Source of the DNA: an uncultured Candidatus Actinomarina sp.
GTDB taxonomy: Bacteria > Actinomycetota > Acidimicrobiia > Actinomarinales > Actinomarinaceae
Direction of reading: 5' to 3'
DNA: 64,000 nucleotides
Assembly: GCA_902580215.1 (NCBI GenBank)
Contig: CACHJT010000001.1
Span: forward strand, 156,306-220,305
The translations under genes and the position numbers were made by a program. Below are positions 1 to 12,109 of the stretch, piece by piece. Below the pieces are notes generated by a model. The model saw only the letters and a program-made list of their open reading frames with translations. It was not told the origin of the DNA and made no database searches. Positions within the stretch are counted from its first letter, which is position 1; every line of letters begins with the position of its first letter.

Positions 1-2
1 GG

Positions 3-59
3 CTTACCGAAAAAGAAGTATATGACGAATTTAAACTTACAACAACCTTATTTTTATAA
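3..59 (+). CDS. C-terminal end of an unidentified CDS entering from the left edge (…LTEKEVYDEFKLTTTLFL*), convergent with rpoC
   Basis: Open frame 3 from the window edge to TAA at 57-59, ending just before the rpoC stop codon. Too short to identify. Confidence 0.25.
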   Translation, partial: LTEKEVYDEFKLTTTLFL

Positions 60-64
60 GTTTT

Positions 65-3000
65 TTACTCATCCTCCACTTCGTTTTCATCACCTAACAT
101 AGCTAGCCATTGTGCGGGATTTGGCAAAGCTTCGTCTTCTGAATCCTCAGAAGTTGAAGCCATAAATCCTAATTCAGAAACTTCAGGAGCATCTGGAAGA
201 GAAGGTTTCATGCTTTGATAAGCATTGGAACCAGTTCCAGCAGGAATTAGTGTTCCAATAATAACATTCTCTTTTAAGCCTGAAAGAGAGTCATTACTTC
301 TCTTCATTGCAGCTTCAGTGAGCACTCTTGTAGTTTCTTGGAAAGATGCAGCTGATAACCATGAGTCTGTTGCAAGGCTAGCTTTTGTGATACCCATAAG
401 CTCAGGTCTTCCTTCAGCAGGAACTTTCCCATCTTTGACTAATTCTTGATTAGTCTTTCTAAATAAAGTTGAATCGACAAGTTCATTTGGTAAAAAGTCT
501 GAGTTGTTAGATTTAACAATCCTCACTCTTCTTAACATTTGGCGAACTATCATTTCAACATGCTTGTCATGAACCTCAACTCCTTGATCTCTATAAGTCT
601 TTTGGACTTCATCGACCAAGTATTCTTGACAAGTTCTTACACCATTAATTTGTAAAACTTCTTTTGGATCTTTAGGACCTGTTGTCAAAGACTGTCCAGC
701 TTCAACAGTATCTCCTTGATTGATTAGCATAGTCTGTCTTCTTAAGACTAGTAATTCTACATCTTCTTTTTCATTTCCAATGATTACATTCCTGTTGCCT
801 TCTGGTGTTACTTCTACAGATTTAACTTTTCCTTGTATCGGAGAAAGCACAGATTTACCTTTAGGAGTTCTTGCTTCAAATAATTCTACAATTCTTGGTA
901 ATCCGGATGTAATATCCAAACCTACAACACCACCTGTGTGGAAGGTTCTCATTGTTAATTGTGTTCCAGGTTCACCAATAGACTGTGCTGAAATTATTCC
1001 TACCGCTTCACCAACTTCAACTGGTTTTCCTGTTGCCAAACTAAACCCATAACATAAAGGATCCATAGATTCTGGATTAAGAGAATTAAATGGAGTCAAC
1101 ACATTAACGTCTTCTACGCCAGACTTTGCTATTCCATCAAGGACTTCAGCATCTATATAAGTACCTTTAGTAAGCTTTGTGCCATTTTCCATCTCAACTA
1201 CTTTTTTGTCTACCTTTATGTCTTCAGCTAAAACACGACCGTACAATGTTGAGTGGAGGTATCGACTTAACTTTCCATCAATAACAACTTTTTTATTAGT
1301 ACCGCGCCAATCAATATTCTCATCGCCTAAATCTTTAACTACAATTCCTGCAGCAACATCTACTAACCTTCTTGTTAAATAACCAGAGTCTGCAGTCCTA
1401 AGAGCTGTATCGGCGAGACCTTTTCTAGCACCGTGAGTAGAAATGAAATACTCAAGTACTGACATACCCTCTCTGAAGTTACTTTTAATTGGTCTTTCAA
1501 TTATGTCACCTTTAGGATTTGCAACTAGGCCTCTCATTCCTGCTAATTGTCTTACTTGCATCATATTTCCTCGAGCACCAGATTTAACCATCATGTCTAC
1601 TGGATTGAACTGTTCTGCTTCAAGCTCAGCACTCATAGCATATTGAACTTGGTCTGTAGCTTCGTTCCATATCTCAATAATTTTTTGCTTACGCTCAGTT
1701 TCAGTAATAATGTCATCTAAAAATAATTTTTCAACCTTCTCAGCTTCTGCTTCATATTTTTCTAGTATTTGGTTTTTGCTAGGAGGTGTTTTCACATCGT
1801 TCATGGCAACAGTTAAGCCTGCTTTGGCACCAAATGTAAAGCCTACAGATTTCATTGCGTCTAAAAATATTCTGAGTTCAGCTTTATTGTAACGCTCAAT
1901 AACTTCAGAAATAATTTTTTTCATTTCTGGTTTTCTGACAGAAGCCTGAATATAAGGAAAATCAGTAGGCATAATTGAATTAAAATGTAGTCTTCCAAGC
2001 GTTGTTTTCATCAACTGATTGCCGTCTATTGGTTGATCAGTTAAAAGTTCTGAGAATCTTCCTTTTAATTCAGAGTGCATTTCTGGACTACCAGCTAAAT
2101 CTCCAACTCTTACATTAATTGGTGTTTGCAACCCAATATGACCATTTTCATAAGCAACTTGAGCTTCATTGAAATCAACAAAATTAAACTCTGCAGTTTC
2201 TAAATCTTCATGACATTCAGTAATGTAATAAAGCCCAATAACCATATCTTGGCTTGGTGAAACAATAGGGTTTCCGGAAGCTGGGGACAAAACATTATTC
2301 GTAGATAGCATAAGAACTCTTGCTTCAGCTTGAGCTTCTGCTGAGAGTGGAACATGGACTGCCATTTGGTCTCCATCGAAATCAGCATTAAATGCTTCAC
2401 AAACCAAAGGATGGACCTGAATAGCTTTTCCTTCTACAAGGATTGGTTCAAATGCCTGAATACCAAGCCTGTGTAAAGTAGGTGCTCTGTTTAAAAGTAC
2501 TGGGTGTTCTTCAATTACTTCAGCTAGTACATCCCAGACTTGAGCCCTTGATCTTTCAACCATTCTTTTCGCAGATTTTATATTTTGAGCAAGCCCAAGC
2601 TCAACCAGTCTCTTCATGACGAATGGTTTGAATAACTCTAGCGCCATCATTTTAGGAAGACCGCATTGTTGAAGTTCTAAATGAGGACCAACTACAATTA
2701 CAGATCTTGCTGAGTAATCAACTCTTTTACCAAGTAAGTTCTGACGAAATCTTCCCTGTTTTCCTTTAAGCATATCTGAAAGTGACTTAAGTCCACGTCC
2801 ACCTGCGCCAGCAACAGCACGGCCTCTTCTACCGTTATCAAATAGCGCATCTACAGACTCTTGCAACATTCTTTTTTCATTGCTGATAATTATGTCTGGT
2901 GCTCCAAGCTCAATAAGTTTTTTCAGCCTGTTGTTTCTGTTAATCAATCTTCTGTATAAGTCATTAAGATCTGAAGTAGCAAATCTACCACCATCTAACT

Positions 3001-3979
3001 GAACCATAGGTCTAAGCTCAGGAGGAATAACAGGAACTACTTCAAGTATCATTGCTTCAGGAGGATTTTTTCCATCTGCAAAAGGCTTAATAACTTTCAT
3101 ACGTTGAATAGCTCTTTGGCGTCTTTGAGCTGATTTAGAATCTAAGTCTGTTTCTAATTTTTCCATTTCAGCTTTTAAGTCAACTAGTTGAACTAACTCT
3201 CTTACTGCTTCTGCTCCCATACCACCAGTAAAATACTCATCATATTTGTCAATCATTTCACGCCACAATGTGTCATTTTCTATGAGGGTTTTTGGCTTAA
3301 GTGTCTTTAAAGTAGAGAATGCTTCTTCGATAACTTTAATTTCAGCATCAGACTTAGCTTTTTTTTGTTTTATTTCTTTTTCAACTTCTTTTTTTCTAAT
3401 TTGGATTTCTGGCTCAGGAATTTTTGCATTCTCCATGGCTTTAATTTCAGTATCCATCTGTTTAATTCTTTTTTGTTCCCATTCTTCAAAATCTTCATTA
3501 ACAATCTCTACTTCTGCAACAACTGCTTCTTCAAGCTCCGCTAAATCTTTTGTTCTCTTTTTAGAATCGATGGAAACTACCAAATATGCTGCGAAATAAA
3601 TTACTTTTTCAAGCTCTTTTGGAGACATGTCTAAGAAATAACCTAATCTACTTGGAACTCCCTTAAAGTACCAAATGTGAGTAACTGGTGCAGCGAGTTC
3701 AATATGTCCCATTCTCTCTCTTCTAACTTCACGTCTGGTTACTTCAACACCACATCTTTCACAAACAATTCCTCTATATCTAATTCTTTTATATCTTCCA
3801 CAAGAACATTCCCAATCTTTTGTAGGTCCAAAAATTCTTTCATCAAAAAGACCGTCTTTCTCAGGCTTTAAAGTTCTGTAATTAATTGTTTCTGGTTTTT
3901 TAACTTCACCAAAGGACCAACTCCTCATTTGATCTGAGGTTGCAAGACTGATACTTAACTCATCAAAAACTTTATCCAT
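65..3979 (-). CDS. rpoC: DNA-directed RNA polymerase subunit beta'
   Basis: 1304 aa; [14 protein letters not shown] catalytic motif, N-terminal zinc-binding CxCGRYK…[29 protein letters not shown]. Confidence 0.99.
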   Translation of the reverse strand: MDKVFDELSISLATSDQMRSWSFGEVKKPETINYRTLKPEKDGLFDERIFGPTKDWECSCGRYKRIRYRGIVCERCGVEVTRREVRRERMGHIELAAPVTHIWYFKGVPSRLGYFLDMSPKELEKVIYFAAYLVVSIDSKKRTKDLAELEEAVVAEVEIVNEDFEEWEQKRIKQMDTEIKAMENAKIPEPEIQIRKKEVEKEIKQKKAKSDAEIKVIEEAFSTLKTLKPKTLIENDTLWREMIDKYDEYFTGGMGAEAVRELVQLVDLKAEMEKLETDLDSKSAQRRQRAIQRMKVIKPFADGKNPPEAMILEVVPVIPPELRPMVQLDGGRFATSDLNDLYRRLINRNNRLKKLIELGAPDIIISNEKRMLQESVDALFDNGRRGRAVAGAGGRGLKSLSDMLKGKQGRFRQNLLGKRVDYSARSVIVVGPHLELQQCGLPKMMALELFKPFVMKRLVELGLAQNIKSAKRMVERSRAQVWDVLAEVIEEHPVLLNRAPTLHRLGIQAFEPILVEGKAIQVHPLVCEAFNADFDGDQMAVHVPLSAEAQAEARVLMLSTNNVLSPASGNPIVSPSQDMVIGLYYITECHEDLETAEFNFVDFNEAQVAYENGHIGLQTPINVRVGDLAGSPEMHSELKGRFSELLTDQPIDGNQLMKTTLGRLHFNSIMPTDFPYIQASVRKPEMKKIISEVIERYNKAELRIFLDAMKSVGFTFGAKAGLTVAMNDVKTPPSKNQILEKYEAEAEKVEKLFLDDIITETERKQKIIEIWNEATDQVQYAMSAELEAEQFNPVDMMVKSGARGNMMQVRQLAGMRGLVANPKGDIIERPIKSNFREGMSVLEYFISTHGARKGLADTALRTADSGYLTRRLVDVAAGIVVKDLGDENIDWRGTNKKVVIDGKLSRYLHSTLYGRVLAEDIKVDKKVVEMENGTKLTKGTYIDAEVLDGIAKSGVEDVNVLTPFNSLNPESMDPLCYGFSLATGKPVEVGEAVGIISAQSIGEPGTQLTMRTFHTGGVVGLDITSGLPRIVELFEARTPKGKSVLSPIQGKVKSVEVTPEGNRNVIIGNEKEDVELLVLRRQTMLINQGDTVEAGQSLTTGPKDPKEVLQINGVRTCQEYLVDEVQKTYRDQGVEVHDKHVEMIVRQMLRRVRIVKSNNSDFLPNELVDSTLFRKTNQELVKDGKVPAEGRPELMGITKASLATDSWLSAASFQETTRVLTEAAMKRSNDSLSGLKENVIIGTLIPAGTGSNAYQSMKPSLPDAPEVSELGFMASTSEDSEDEALPNPAQWLAMLGDENEVEDE

Positions 3980-3981
3980 AT

Positions 3982-6900
3982 TTATACCTCAGCCTCGTCT
4001 TGTTCTGGGCGTGTCATATCAATTCCTAAAGTTTCAGCTGTCTTGACATATTCATCGCTTATATCTTTCATTGAAATTTCCTCACCTGCTGAAAGAATTT
4101 CAACATTCAAACATAAGCTTTGCATTTCTTTTAATAGAACTTTAAAAGACTCTGGTATGCCTGGCTCAGGAATATTATCACCCTTAACTATTGATTCATA
4201 TACCTTTACCCTACCGACAGTATCATCAGATTTAATAGTAAGAAGTTCTTGAAGTGCATAGCTAGCACCATAAGCTTCTAACGCCCAAACTTCCATTTCT
4301 CCGAATCTTTGGCCACCAAATTGAGCTTTACCACCCAATGGTTGCTGAGTAATCATAGAGTAAGGACCAGTTGATCTTGCATGAATTTTTTCATCAACTA
4401 AGTGAATAAGCTTTAATATATATGTGTATCCAACAGTAATTTTTGAATCAAAAGATTCACCAGTTCGACCATCATATAGAGTTGCTTTACCATTTTCATC
4501 AACCATCAAATTTCCATCTCTGTTTGGATTTACATTTCTTAAAATTTCATGTATTTCATCTTCATCTGCCCCATCAAACACCGGCGTTGAGATAAGAGTT
4601 CCAGGCTTTGCACCACTAGATGCTTTTGTTTGGCCTTTGTATTCATTCCAACCCTGGTCGGCTGCCCAACCAAGATGTGTCTCTAAAATTTGTCCCAGAT
4701 TCATTCGGCTAGGAACACCTAGAGGTGAGAGCATAATATCTAGAGGTGTACCATCCTCCATATAAGGCATGTCTTCAATTGGAAGAATTTTTGATATAAC
4801 ACCTTTGTTTCCGTGCCTACCTGATAGCTTGTCGCCAACTTGAATTTTTCTTTGTATTGCGACATATACTCTTACCTTTTGATTGACGCCAGGAGGTAAG
4901 TCCGCTCCATCATCACGCTTTAAAATTTGTACATCTATAACTTTTCCTCTTTCACCATGAGGAACTCTCAAAGAGGTATCTCTAACTTCTCTTGCTTTTT
5001 CACCAAAAATAGCTCTCAAAAGTCTTTCTTCAGGTGTTAACTCGGTTTCTCCCTTTGGAGTAACTTTTCCGACAAGATAATCTCCTGGTGATACTTCGGC
5101 ACCGATTCTAACAATTCCCATTTCATCTAAATCCATTAAAACTTCTTCAGCTACATTAGGAATATCTCTTGTTATTTCCTCTTCACCAAGTTTTGTATCT
5201 CGTGCTTCTATTTCATGTTCAGCTATGTGTACAGAAGTTAAGACATCTTCTTTAACAAGTCTTTCAGATATTACAATTGAATCTTCAAAGTTATAGCCAT
5301 CCCACGGCATATATCCAACAAGTAAATTCTTACCTAGAGCTAACTCTCCACCTTGTGTGCTTGGACCGTCAGCTAATACGTCTCCTGGTTTAACTTTTGT
5401 ACCAACCTTGACAAGTGGTTTTTGATTCCAACTTGTAGCCTGGTTGGATCTTTTGAATTTTAAAACTTCAAATCTATGTTTTTTATTAGTACCTTCTTCT
5501 TTTACTGAGATTTCATCACCAGATACTTCTTCAACAGTTCCAGAAATATTAGATATAAGAGCTTCTCCAGAATCTCTTGCAACATTTTCTTCCATTCCTG
5601 TACCTACATAAGGTGCTTCAGTTTTAACTAATGGAACTGCCTGTCTCTGCATGTTTGATCCCATCAATGCTCTGTTTGCATCATCATGCTCAAGAAATGG
5701 AATAAGAGCTGTAGTGACTGAACAGATTTGTTTAGGACTGACATCCATATAATCTATTTCTTTATCTGAAACGAATGCAACTTCTCCCCCATTTTGTCGA
5801 GAAAGAACTCTCTTATTTTGGAAAGTTCCATCTTCTTTTAAGGGAGCATTAGCCTGAGCAATTGTAAAATTATCCTCTTCAGCAGCAGTTAAGTACACTG
5901 CTTTATTTGTTTTGACAACCCCATTTTCAACTTTCCAATATGGTGTCTCAATAAATCCAAATTTGTTAACGCGACCATATGTAGCAAGGGTACCTATTAG
6001 ACCAATATTTGGTCCTTCTGGTGTCTCAATAGGACACATTCTTCCATAGTGGGAAGGGTGAACGTCTCTAACTTCAAATCCTGCTCTTTCTCTTGACAAA
6101 CCTCCAGGACCCAAAGCTGACAGTCTTCTTCTGTGGGTTAAACCTGCAATTGGATTTGGTTGATCCATGAACTGGCTTAATTGACTTGTACCAAAAAATT
6201 CTTTTAATGATGCTTGAATTGGACGAATGTTAATTAGTGACTGAGGTGTAATCGCTTCCGGTTCCTGGGTTGTCATTCTTTCTCTAACTACTCTTTCTAA
6301 TCTACTAAGACCTACTCTTACTTGATTTTGAACTAATTCACCTACTGTTCTAATTCTTCTATTTCCAAAGTGATCAATGTCATCTAGACGAACAGGAATT
6401 TCTTTACCTTTATTGTTAATAAAGCTATCTTCACCTGCGTGTAGAGCGATGACATATTTAATTGAATCAATCATATCTTCAATTCTTAACATTCCGTCAT
6501 CTTCAGTTGTATAAGACTCAGCATCTTTTTCGCCGTATTGTCTTCCTAGCTTTTGTTCAACTTTGTATCGGCCAACTTTTGTTAAGTCATATCTTTTAGG
6601 AGTGTAAAACATTTGTTTAACCAAGTTTCTAGCAGATTCAACTGTTGCAGGTTCTCCTGGTCTTAACTTTCTATATAAATCAATAAGTGCTGCTTCTCTT
6701 GTTGTGTCAGGATCTCGTTCAATAGTGTTTCTTACGGATGGGTAATCTCCTAATAACTCTATTGCATCTTCTTTATTTTCAATTACATCAAGGGCCATCA
6801 AGAAACCAGTGATGTGTTGTCTTCTTTTTCTATCTACTCTTACACCAAGAGTGTCTCGTTTGTCTGTGTCGAATTCAAGCCATGCACCTCTTCCAGGAAT

Positions 6901-7374
6901 CATTTTTCCAATGAAGACTTCCTTGTCAGATGTTTTATCTATTTCTTGAGAAAAATATACTCCAGGTGATCTGACTAACTGACTAACAATAACTCTTTCT
7001 GTTCCATTAATAATGAAAGTTCCAGTATCTGACATGATTGGAAAATCACCAAGGAAAACTGTTTGTTGTTTTATTTGACCGGTTTCACGATCTAAAAATT
7101 GAGCAGTTACATATAAAGGTTGTGAATAAGTTGAGTCTGTTATCTTACAATCTTCAAGAGTTTTTAATGGCTCTTCGAAATAATGATTTAAGAATTCTAA
7201 AGAAAATCTACCAGAGAAATCTTCAATAGGAGAAATTTCATCTAAAATCTCTTTTAAACCCTCTTCAATAAACCACTTGAAAGAATCTTTTTGTATAATT
7301 AATAAATCTGGAATATCTAGAACTTTAGGAATTTTTGCAAATGAAAGTCTAGAATTCTGAACAGCGGACAACAA
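3982..7374 (-). CDS. rpoB: DNA-directed RNA polymerase subunit beta
   Basis: 1130 aa; [66 protein letters not shown]. Confidence 0.99.
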   Translation of the reverse strand: MLSAVQNSRLSFAKIPKVLDIPDLLIIQKDSFKWFIEEGLKEILDEISPIEDFSGRFSLEFLNHYFEEPLKTLEDCKITDSTYSQPLYVTAQFLDRETGQIKQQTVFLGDFPIMSDTGTFIINGTERVIVSQLVRSPGVYFSQEIDKTSDKEVFIGKMIPGRGAWLEFDTDKRDTLGVRVDRKRRQHITGFLMALDVIENKEDAIELLGDYPSVRNTIERDPDTTREAALIDLYRKLRPGEPATVESARNLVKQMFYTPKRYDLTKVGRYKVEQKLGRQYGEKDAESYTTEDDGMLRIEDMIDSIKYVIALHAGEDSFINNKGKEIPVRLDDIDHFGNRRIRTVGELVQNQVRVGLSRLERVVRERMTTQEPEAITPQSLINIRPIQASLKEFFGTSQLSQFMDQPNPIAGLTHRRRLSALGPGGLSRERAGFEVRDVHPSHYGRMCPIETPEGPNIGLIGTLATYGRVNKFGFIETPYWKVENGVVKTNKAVYLTAAEEDNFTIAQANAPLKEDGTFQNKRVLSRQNGGEVAFVSDKEIDYMDVSPKQICSVTTALIPFLEHDDANRALMGSNMQRQAVPLVKTEAPYVGTGMEENVARDSGEALISNISGTVEEVSGDEISVKEEGTNKKHRFEVLKFKRSNQATSWNQKPLVKVGTKVKPGDVLADGPSTQGGELALGKNLLVGYMPWDGYNFEDSIVISERLVKEDVLTSVHIAEHEIEARDTKLGEEEITRDIPNVAEEVLMDLDEMGIVRIGAEVSPGDYLVGKVTPKGETELTPEERLLRAIFGEKAREVRDTSLRVPHGERGKVIDVQILKRDDGADLPPGVNQKVRVYVAIQRKIQVGDKLSGRHGNKGVISKILPIEDMPYMEDGTPLDIMLSPLGVPSRMNLGQILETHLGWAADQGWNEYKGQTKASSGAKPGTLISTPVFDGADEDEIHEILRNVNPNRDGNLMVDENGKATLYDGRTGESFDSKITVGYTYILKLIHLVDEKIHARSTGPYSMITQQPLGGKAQFGGQRFGEMEVWALEAYGASYALQELLTIKSDDTVGRVKVYESIVKGDNIPEPGIPESFKVLLKEMQSLCLNVEILSAGEEISMKDISDEYVKTAETLGIDMTRPEQDEAEV

Positions 7375-7457
7375 GCCTCCTCAAAAATTAAATAACAGCT
7401 ACCCGAAAGGTAGAGTATATTAGTACTTTTTATTTAAGTAAACAAATAATTAATAAA

Positions 7458-7841
7458 TTATTTGAGTTCTACAGTTGCGCCAGCGCCTTCTAAAGCTTCT
7501 TTTGCTTTATCAGCATCTTCTTTAGAAACACCAGTCAAAATGTCTGATGGAGCACCGTCTACAAGCTCTTTTGCTTCTTTTAGTCCAAGACTAGTAAGGC
7601 CTCTTACTTCCTTAATTACTTGTATTTTTTGTGATCCTGCATCAGAAAGGACTACATCATATGAATCTTTTTCTGCTGCTCCTGCATCATCTCCTCCACC
7701 AGCTGGTGCAGCAGCTACAGCAACAGGGGCTGCGGCAGTAACATCAAATTTTTCTTCAAATGCATCTAAAAACTCTTTTAGTTCTAAGACAGTCATTTCC
7801 TCAAAGACACCAAGCAACTCATCAGTTGTCATTTTTGCCAT
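7458..7841 (-). CDS. rplL: 50S ribosomal protein L7/L12
   Basis: 127 aa; Ala/Gly hinge and [24 protein letters not shown]. Confidence 0.98.
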   Translation of the reverse strand: MAKMTTDELLGVFEEMTVLELKEFLDAFEEKFDVTAAAPVAVAAAPAGGGDDAGAAEKDSYDVVLSDAGSQKIQVIKEVRGLTSLGLKEAKELVDGAPSDILTGVSKEDADKAKEALEGAGATVELK

Positions 7842-7844
7842 TTG

Positions 7845-8438
7845 CTATTCCTCCTCTTTTTTAACTTCTTCAGAAGCTACTTCTTCTTTAACTGAATCAG
7901 CAGCTTCAGAAACTTCTTCTCCGCTTGCTTTTTTATCTACTAAAGCACTCAATGCATAGCCAGCCTTATTGATTACAGCTTTTGCACCAGCAGCAACCTT
8001 CACCAATGGTGCATTGAAGCCACCAGCAATTTTTGCTAGAAGTACATCTCTAGGTTCAATTTCAGCTAGAACATTAAGTTGGTCTACTGTTAATGGTTCA
8101 GAATCCATCAAACCACCTTTAACTACAAAGGCTTCATTTTCTTTTGAAAATTCTTTTAGGACTTTTGCAGCTTCGACTGGGTCAGATTCAATTACTGCCA
8201 CTCCTGTAGGACCAGAAAAATAATCATTTAAAGAATCTAATCCAATATTTTCTGCGGCTCTTTTAGCTAAAGACATTTTGACTACATTGAATGAGGCACC
8301 AGCATTTTTTAATTCACGCCTTAGCTTTGTTTGCTGGGTAACAGTAAGCCCTCTATACTCTGCAAGCACTAAAGCATTTGCAGATTTGAATAAATCTTCT
8401 AAGTCTTTTACAACTTTTACTTTATCTTCTCGTACCAT
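7845..8438 (-). CDS. rplJ: 50S ribosomal protein L10
   Basis: 197 aa; ANALVLAEYRGLTVTQQTKLRRELKNAGASFNVVKMSLAKRA; sits upstream of rplL. Confidence 0.97.
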   Translation of the reverse strand: MVREDKVKVVKDLEDLFKSANALVLAEYRGLTVTQQTKLRRELKNAGASFNVVKMSLAKRAAENIGLDSLNDYFSGPTGVAVIESDPVEAAKVLKEFSKENEAFVVKGGLMDSEPLTVDQLNVLAEIEPRDVLLAKIAGGFNAPLVKVAAGAKAVINKAGYALSALVDKKASGEEVSEAADSVKEEVASEEVKKEEE

Positions 8439-8525
8439 AAAAAAAGTCCTTCAATACCAAGGACCTGTAAACTTTACCTGCGTTAGATTTACATTTGTTT
8501 ACTAACGGTCTTTGGTTTTAATTGT
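8439..8525 (-). promoter_or_regulatory. Ribosomal protein L10 leader-like 5' UTR of rplJ-rplL
   Basis: Minus-strand ACCAAAGACC (8507-8516) can pair with GGTCCTTGGT (8456-8465); the alternative hairpin GTCCTT/AAGGAC is followed by T7 right before the rplJ ATG. Confidence 0.65.
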
Positions 8526-8568
8526 CAGATTTAAATATAAACCATATCAAAAAATAAATGCAAATTAT

Positions 8569-9255
8569 TTATATGTTTATATCGACACTAATTGATGGAC
8601 CCATAGTTGAAGACATATGTACAGTTTTTATGAATTCGCCTTTAGATGATGAAGGTTTAGCTTTTGTTAAAACAGCAATAACCTCGTCTAAATTTTCAGC
8701 TAACTTAGCTTCATCAAAAGAGACTTTTCCAATAGACAAGTGTACATTGCCTAATTTGTCATTCTTAATTTCAACTTTTCCTTTTTTAAAGTCCTCAACT
8801 GCCTTTGCAACATTAGGAGTTACTGTACCAGTCTTTGGATTGGGCATTAACCCTTGTGGTCCTAAAATTTTACCTAACTGACCAACCTCAGCCATCATTT
8901 CAGGTGTAGAAATAACTATATCTGCATCTAGTTTTTGTTCGGATGCAACTTTAGTAGCAAGCTCTTTACCACCCACAATTTCTGCTCCAGCTGATTCAGC
9001 TTCTGTTAAGGCTTCTCCACCAGCAAATACGGCAATTCGAACATCCTTACCAGTTCCATTTGGTAATGAGACTGTTGTTCTTATGTTCTGTTCAGCATCT
9101 TTTGGATCTATGCCTAATGAGAATGCAACATCTACTGACTCATCAAAGTTTGCAGGAGCGTTGTTTTTACACAAGCTTATTGCTTCTGATTTTGACTGCT
9201 TTTCAGCTGGGATAGCGTCTTTAGCTGATTTGTACTTTTTGCCTATTTTTTTCAT
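8569..9255 (-). CDS. rplA: 50S ribosomal protein L1
   Basis: 228 aa; [32 protein letters not shown]. Confidence 0.98.
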   Translation of the reverse strand: MKKIGKKYKSAKDAIPAEKQSKSEAISLCKNNAPANFDESVDVAFSLGIDPKDAEQNIRTTVSLPNGTGKDVRIAVFAGGEALTEAESAGAEIVGGKELATKVASEQKLDADIVISTPEMMAEVGQLGKILGPQGLMPNPKTGTVTPNVAKAVEDFKKGKVEIKNDKLGNVHLSIGKVSFDEAKLAENLDEVIAVLTKAKPSSSKGEFIKTVHMSSTMGPSISVDINI

Positions 9256-9304
9256 TTTTCCTCCTTTGGTTCAAACGACTTTTAGTCTCCCAAAAATAAG
9301 TATT

Positions 9305-9730
9305 CTAGTTTTCTACAGTTACTCCCATAGACCTTGCTGTTCCAGCAATGATAGAAATAGCTGCATCTATATCGTTTGCATTTAAGTCTTCCATTTTTGC
9401 TTCAGCAATATTTTTAAGCTGGTCTCTTGTGATTGAAGCTACTTTTTCTTTATGTGGCTCTGGAGATCCTGAGGTTATGCCGATAGCTTTTTTAATTAAA
9501 TATGAGGCGGGAGCTGTTTTTGTAACAAATGTAAAAGAGTTATCTTCATATATTGTAATTTCAACAGGAACAGTTTCACCTTGCCTGCTAGCAGTATCAT
9601 TGTTAAATGCCTGGACAAAGTCCATAATGTTAACTCCGTACTGACCCAAAGCAGAACCAACTGGAGGTGCTGGCGTAGCGCCGCCGCCGGGAATTTGAAG
9701 TTTTAATAATGCTTTAACTGGTTTTGCCAT
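9305..9730 (-). CDS. rplK: 50S ribosomal protein L11
   Basis: 141 aa; [46 protein letters not shown]. Confidence 0.98.
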   Translation of the reverse strand: MAKPVKALLKLQIPGGGATPAPPVGSALGQYGVNIMDFVQAFNNDTASRQGETVPVEITIYEDNSFTFVTKTAPASYLIKKAIGITSGSPEPHKEKVASITRDQLKNIAEAKMEDLNANDIDAAISIIAGTARSMGVTVEN

Positions 9731-9738
9731 ATCTTTCC

Positions 9739-10368
9739 TTAATTTTTTACTATATCTGTGAAACCCAATTCAACAGGAGTTTCTCGTCCAAATATATTAA
9801 CTAAAACTGTAACTTTTGATTGATCTAAATTAATTTCTTCAATGATTCCATTGAAGTCAGCAAAAGGCCCAGTAGTTACTCTTACAGTTTCACCAACTTC
9901 AAAATCTGGCTTAAATTTAGGTGATTCTTTCTTTACTTCTTCAACTTCGTTTGAACCTAATATTCTCTCAATTTCTCTTCTTGAAAGGGCTATTGGTCTT
10001 TTGCCAGATCCAACAAAACCAATTATTGAGGGTGTATTTCTAATTTCATACCAAGTTGTATCATCTAAGTCCATTCTTACCAAGACATATCCGGGAAAAG
10101 TTTTCTTTTCTAAATTTACTTTTTTGCCGTTCCTAATTTCTACAACTTCATCTGTAGGAATAACAACATCGTAAACTTTGTCTTCTAAATGGAGGTTTTT
10201 TATTCTAGTTAAGATATTTGTTTTTACTTTTTTTTCATGTCCGGATTGAGCATTAAGCACAAACCATTCACCAGGCATATCATAAGGGTGTACTTGAACT
10301 GAAGTATCTTCAATTTCTACTTCTTCAGTAGACTGATCCTCTTCAGTTGTAGCTGTATCTTCTAACAT
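9739..10368 (-). CDS. nusG: Transcription termination/antitermination protein NusG
   Basis: 209 aa; [47 protein letters not shown] (KOW). Confidence 0.97.
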   Translation of the reverse strand: MLEDTATTEEDQSTEEVEIEDTSVQVHPYDMPGEWFVLNAQSGHEKKVKTNILTRIKNLHLEDKVYDVVIPTDEVVEIRNGKKVNLEKKTFPGYVLVRMDLDDTTWYEIRNTPSIIGFVGSGKRPIALSRREIERILGSNEVEEVKKESPKFKPDFEVGETVRVTTGPFADFNGIIEEINLDQSKVTVLVNIFGRETPVELGFTDIVKN

Positions 10369-10671
10369 TTATTCTCCGAAAGATAATAGGTTAATCAATG
10401 TATTTTTAAAACTAAAGTCCATTCCAAAAATAAAAAAAGTAAAGAAAGCGATAGTTACAACAGTGACAATAGTAAATGAAGATAATGTCGAATAACTTGG
10501 CCAATTAACTCTTTTTAGCTCAGTCCTAACTTCTCCTAAATAATTTGTAATTCTTCTAAATCTTGAAACTTTTTCGCCTGATTGATGCCTACCAATATTT
10601 CTATCAGCCTTTTTTGCTAAACGCTCTTCGCGTTCAGACATCCTTCTCATTTCTCTGTTCATTTCATTCAT
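10369..10671 (-). CDS. secE: Preprotein translocase subunit SecE (start trimmed to MNEMNREMRR…)
   Basis: Single-TM SecE with YLGEVRTELKRVNWPS; the ORF-track start at 10707 runs into tRNA-Trp, so the in-frame ATG at 10671 is preferred. Confidence 0.92.
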   Translation of the reverse strand: MNEMNREMRRMSEREERLAKKADRNIGRHQSGEKVSRFRRITNYLGEVRTELKRVNWPSYSTLSSFTIVTVVTIAFFTFFIFGMDFSFKNTLINLLSFGE

Positions 10672-10682
10672 AATTACCTCAG

Positions 10683-10756
10683 CAGGGGCGGTGAGACTCG
10701 AACTCACAACCTACGGTTTTGGAGACCGTCGCTCTGCCAATTAGAGCTACACCCCT
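10683..10756 (-). tRNA. tRNA-Trp (CCA anticodon)
   Basis: Cloverleaf AGGGGTG…CGCCCCT acceptor, anticodon loop CTCCAAA, GTTCGAGTC T-loop. Confidence 0.93.
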
Positions 10757-10759
10757 CAG

Positions 10760-11134
10760 TTATTGCTCCTTCTCTAATTTGCTAGATGAGCGCTTGCGTC
10801 CAAATATTAAAAATATAATTGATAATATTCCGAGCAATGTCAATAATATTATTTTTGTGCTCTTACTTGTAGTTGTTTTTACTTTTTTATCTAATGATGA
10901 CATTACCTTCGAAGCAAAGTCTGTTGGTACTTCAACTTCTTTTTTGAATTCATTATCTAATTCCTCTTTAAAAGCTTTATATCTTTTTCCAGAGACTTGA
11001 CATTTAATACACGAAGAGGCATGTGCATTGTTATCGAAACCAAAATATTGATTGCTAAGATAAGAAGACAACATCTTATTTCTAGTTCTTTTACAAAGTA
11101 TATTTGTTTTAAAGTTTGAAAAAATATCTTTCAT
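10760..11134 (-). CDS. Putative membrane-anchored ZAS-type anti-sigma factor
   Basis: Translationally overlaps the ECF sigma gene; HASSCIKC matches the HX3CX2C zinc anti-sigma motif; C-terminal TM IILLTLLGILSIIFLIF. Confidence 0.65.
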   Translation of the reverse strand: MKDIFSNFKTNILCKRTRNKMLSSYLSNQYFGFDNNAHASSCIKCQVSGKRYKAFKEELDNEFKKEVEVPTDFASKVMSSLDKKVKTTTSKSTKIILLTLLGILSIIFLIFGRKRSSSKLEKEQ

Positions 11135-11715
11135 CTCTCTACTTCCTCTAATATCTGTCTTAATTTTTGATGAGCTCTATGCAATCTAACTTTTGCAGCT
11201 GTAACACTTATTCCAAGAAACTCAGCAATCTCTTTGTGTGATCTACCTTCAATGTTTTTCAACTCAACAATTATTCTCTGATCCATTGGAATCTTATCTA
11301 AAGCACTTACTAAGACAGAAGATAGGTCTGAATTAATGGCAACTAGCTCTGGATCTTTTTTTTCGTCAATAACAATTGGCTCATAAGTTTCCTCAATATT
11401 AAGAGTATTATGCTTCTTTGCTTTTTTTCTGAGAGTCCATGCTGTGTTAACGGTAATTCTATAAATCCAGGTACTGAATGTAGAATCTCCGCGAAACTTT
11501 TCAATTGCTTTCCATGCTCTAATAAATGACTCTTGTGCTACATCATTTGCCATTTCTCTGTTGCCGGTTAATTTGTAAGCTAATGAAAAGACTAAATCCT
11601 GATGCCTAACAACTAATTGCTCAAACGCAGATTTATCACCAAACTGTGATTTTTTGACTAACTCTGCATTAGAGATGTCATCACTGTAGTTTTCTATATT
11701 AGAAACGTTTTTCAT
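11131..11715 (-). CDS. ECF RNA polymerase sigma factor (RpoE/SigH-like)
   Basis: 194 aa; region 2 DVAQESFIRAWKAIEKFRGDSTFSTWIYRITVN and region 4 KEIAEFLGISVTAAKVRLHRAHQKLRQ. Confidence 0.93.
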   Translation of the reverse strand: MKNVSNIENYSDDISNAELVKKSQFGDKSAFEQLVVRHQDLVFSLAYKLTGNREMANDVAQESFIRAWKAIEKFRGDSTFSTWIYRITVNTAWTLRKKAKKHNTLNIEETYEPIVIDEKKDPELVAINSDLSSVLVSALDKIPMDQRIIVELKNIEGRSHKEIAEFLGISVTAAKVRLHRAHQKLRQILEEVER

Positions 11716-11752
11716 TACCTAATGTAAGAATAATTATGAAAAAGTGATAAAT

Positions 11753-11914
11753 CTACCTTTTTTCTCTGTGAAGAGTATGCTTTCGCAACCTAGGGCTATA
11801 TTTCATTAGTTCTAGCCTATCTGGTGTGTTTGTTTTATTTTTGGTAGTCACATAATTGTGATCACCAGTTTCTGTACACACCAAAGTAATTGGTGGCCTT
11901 TTGTCAGACGCCAT
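11753..11914 (-). CDS. rpmG: 50S ribosomal protein L33 (missing from the supplied ORF track)
   Basis: 53 aa hand-translated: [53 protein letters not shown]. Confidence 0.95.
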   Translation of the reverse strand: MASDKRPPITLVCTETGDHNYVTTKNKTNTPDRLELMKYSPRLRKHTLHREKR

Positions 11915-11935
11915 TTTTTTCCTTTCTTACTTTTG

Positions 11936-12009
11936 TAGCGGCGGGCAGACTTGAACTGCCGACCTCACGATTATGAGTCGTGCGCTCTTACCAACTGAGC
12001 TACGCCGCC
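11936..12009 (-). tRNA. tRNA-Met (CAT anticodon)
   Basis: GGCGGCG/CGCCGCT acceptor (terminal G-U), anticodon loop CTCATAA, TTCAAGT T-loop. Confidence 0.9.
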
Positions 12010-12031
12010 TTAAGACTTAGTTTAGCCTCTG

Positions 12032-12104
12032 AGCCCTCTTCCGGGATTGAACCGGAGACCTCTTCCTTACCATGGAAGTGCTCTACCAACTGAGCTAAGA
12101 GGGC
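12032..12104 (-). tRNA. tRNA-Thr (GGT anticodon)
   Basis: GCCCTCT/AGAGGGC acceptor, anticodon stem CTTCC/GGAAG with GGT. Confidence 0.92.
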
Positions 12105-12109
12105 TTTAG

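Noticed and set aside
225-1892. Several plus-strand ORFs of 60-117 aa opposite rpoC (and similar ones opposite rpoB and the nuo genes)
   Set aside because: Antisense shadows of strongly conserved genes with no recognisable domains or ribosome sites.
10672-10707. Longer SecE N-terminus (MSSSLTAPAEVI…)
   Set aside because: It would translate into the 3' end of tRNA-Trp; the downstream ATG at 10671 gives a normal SecE.
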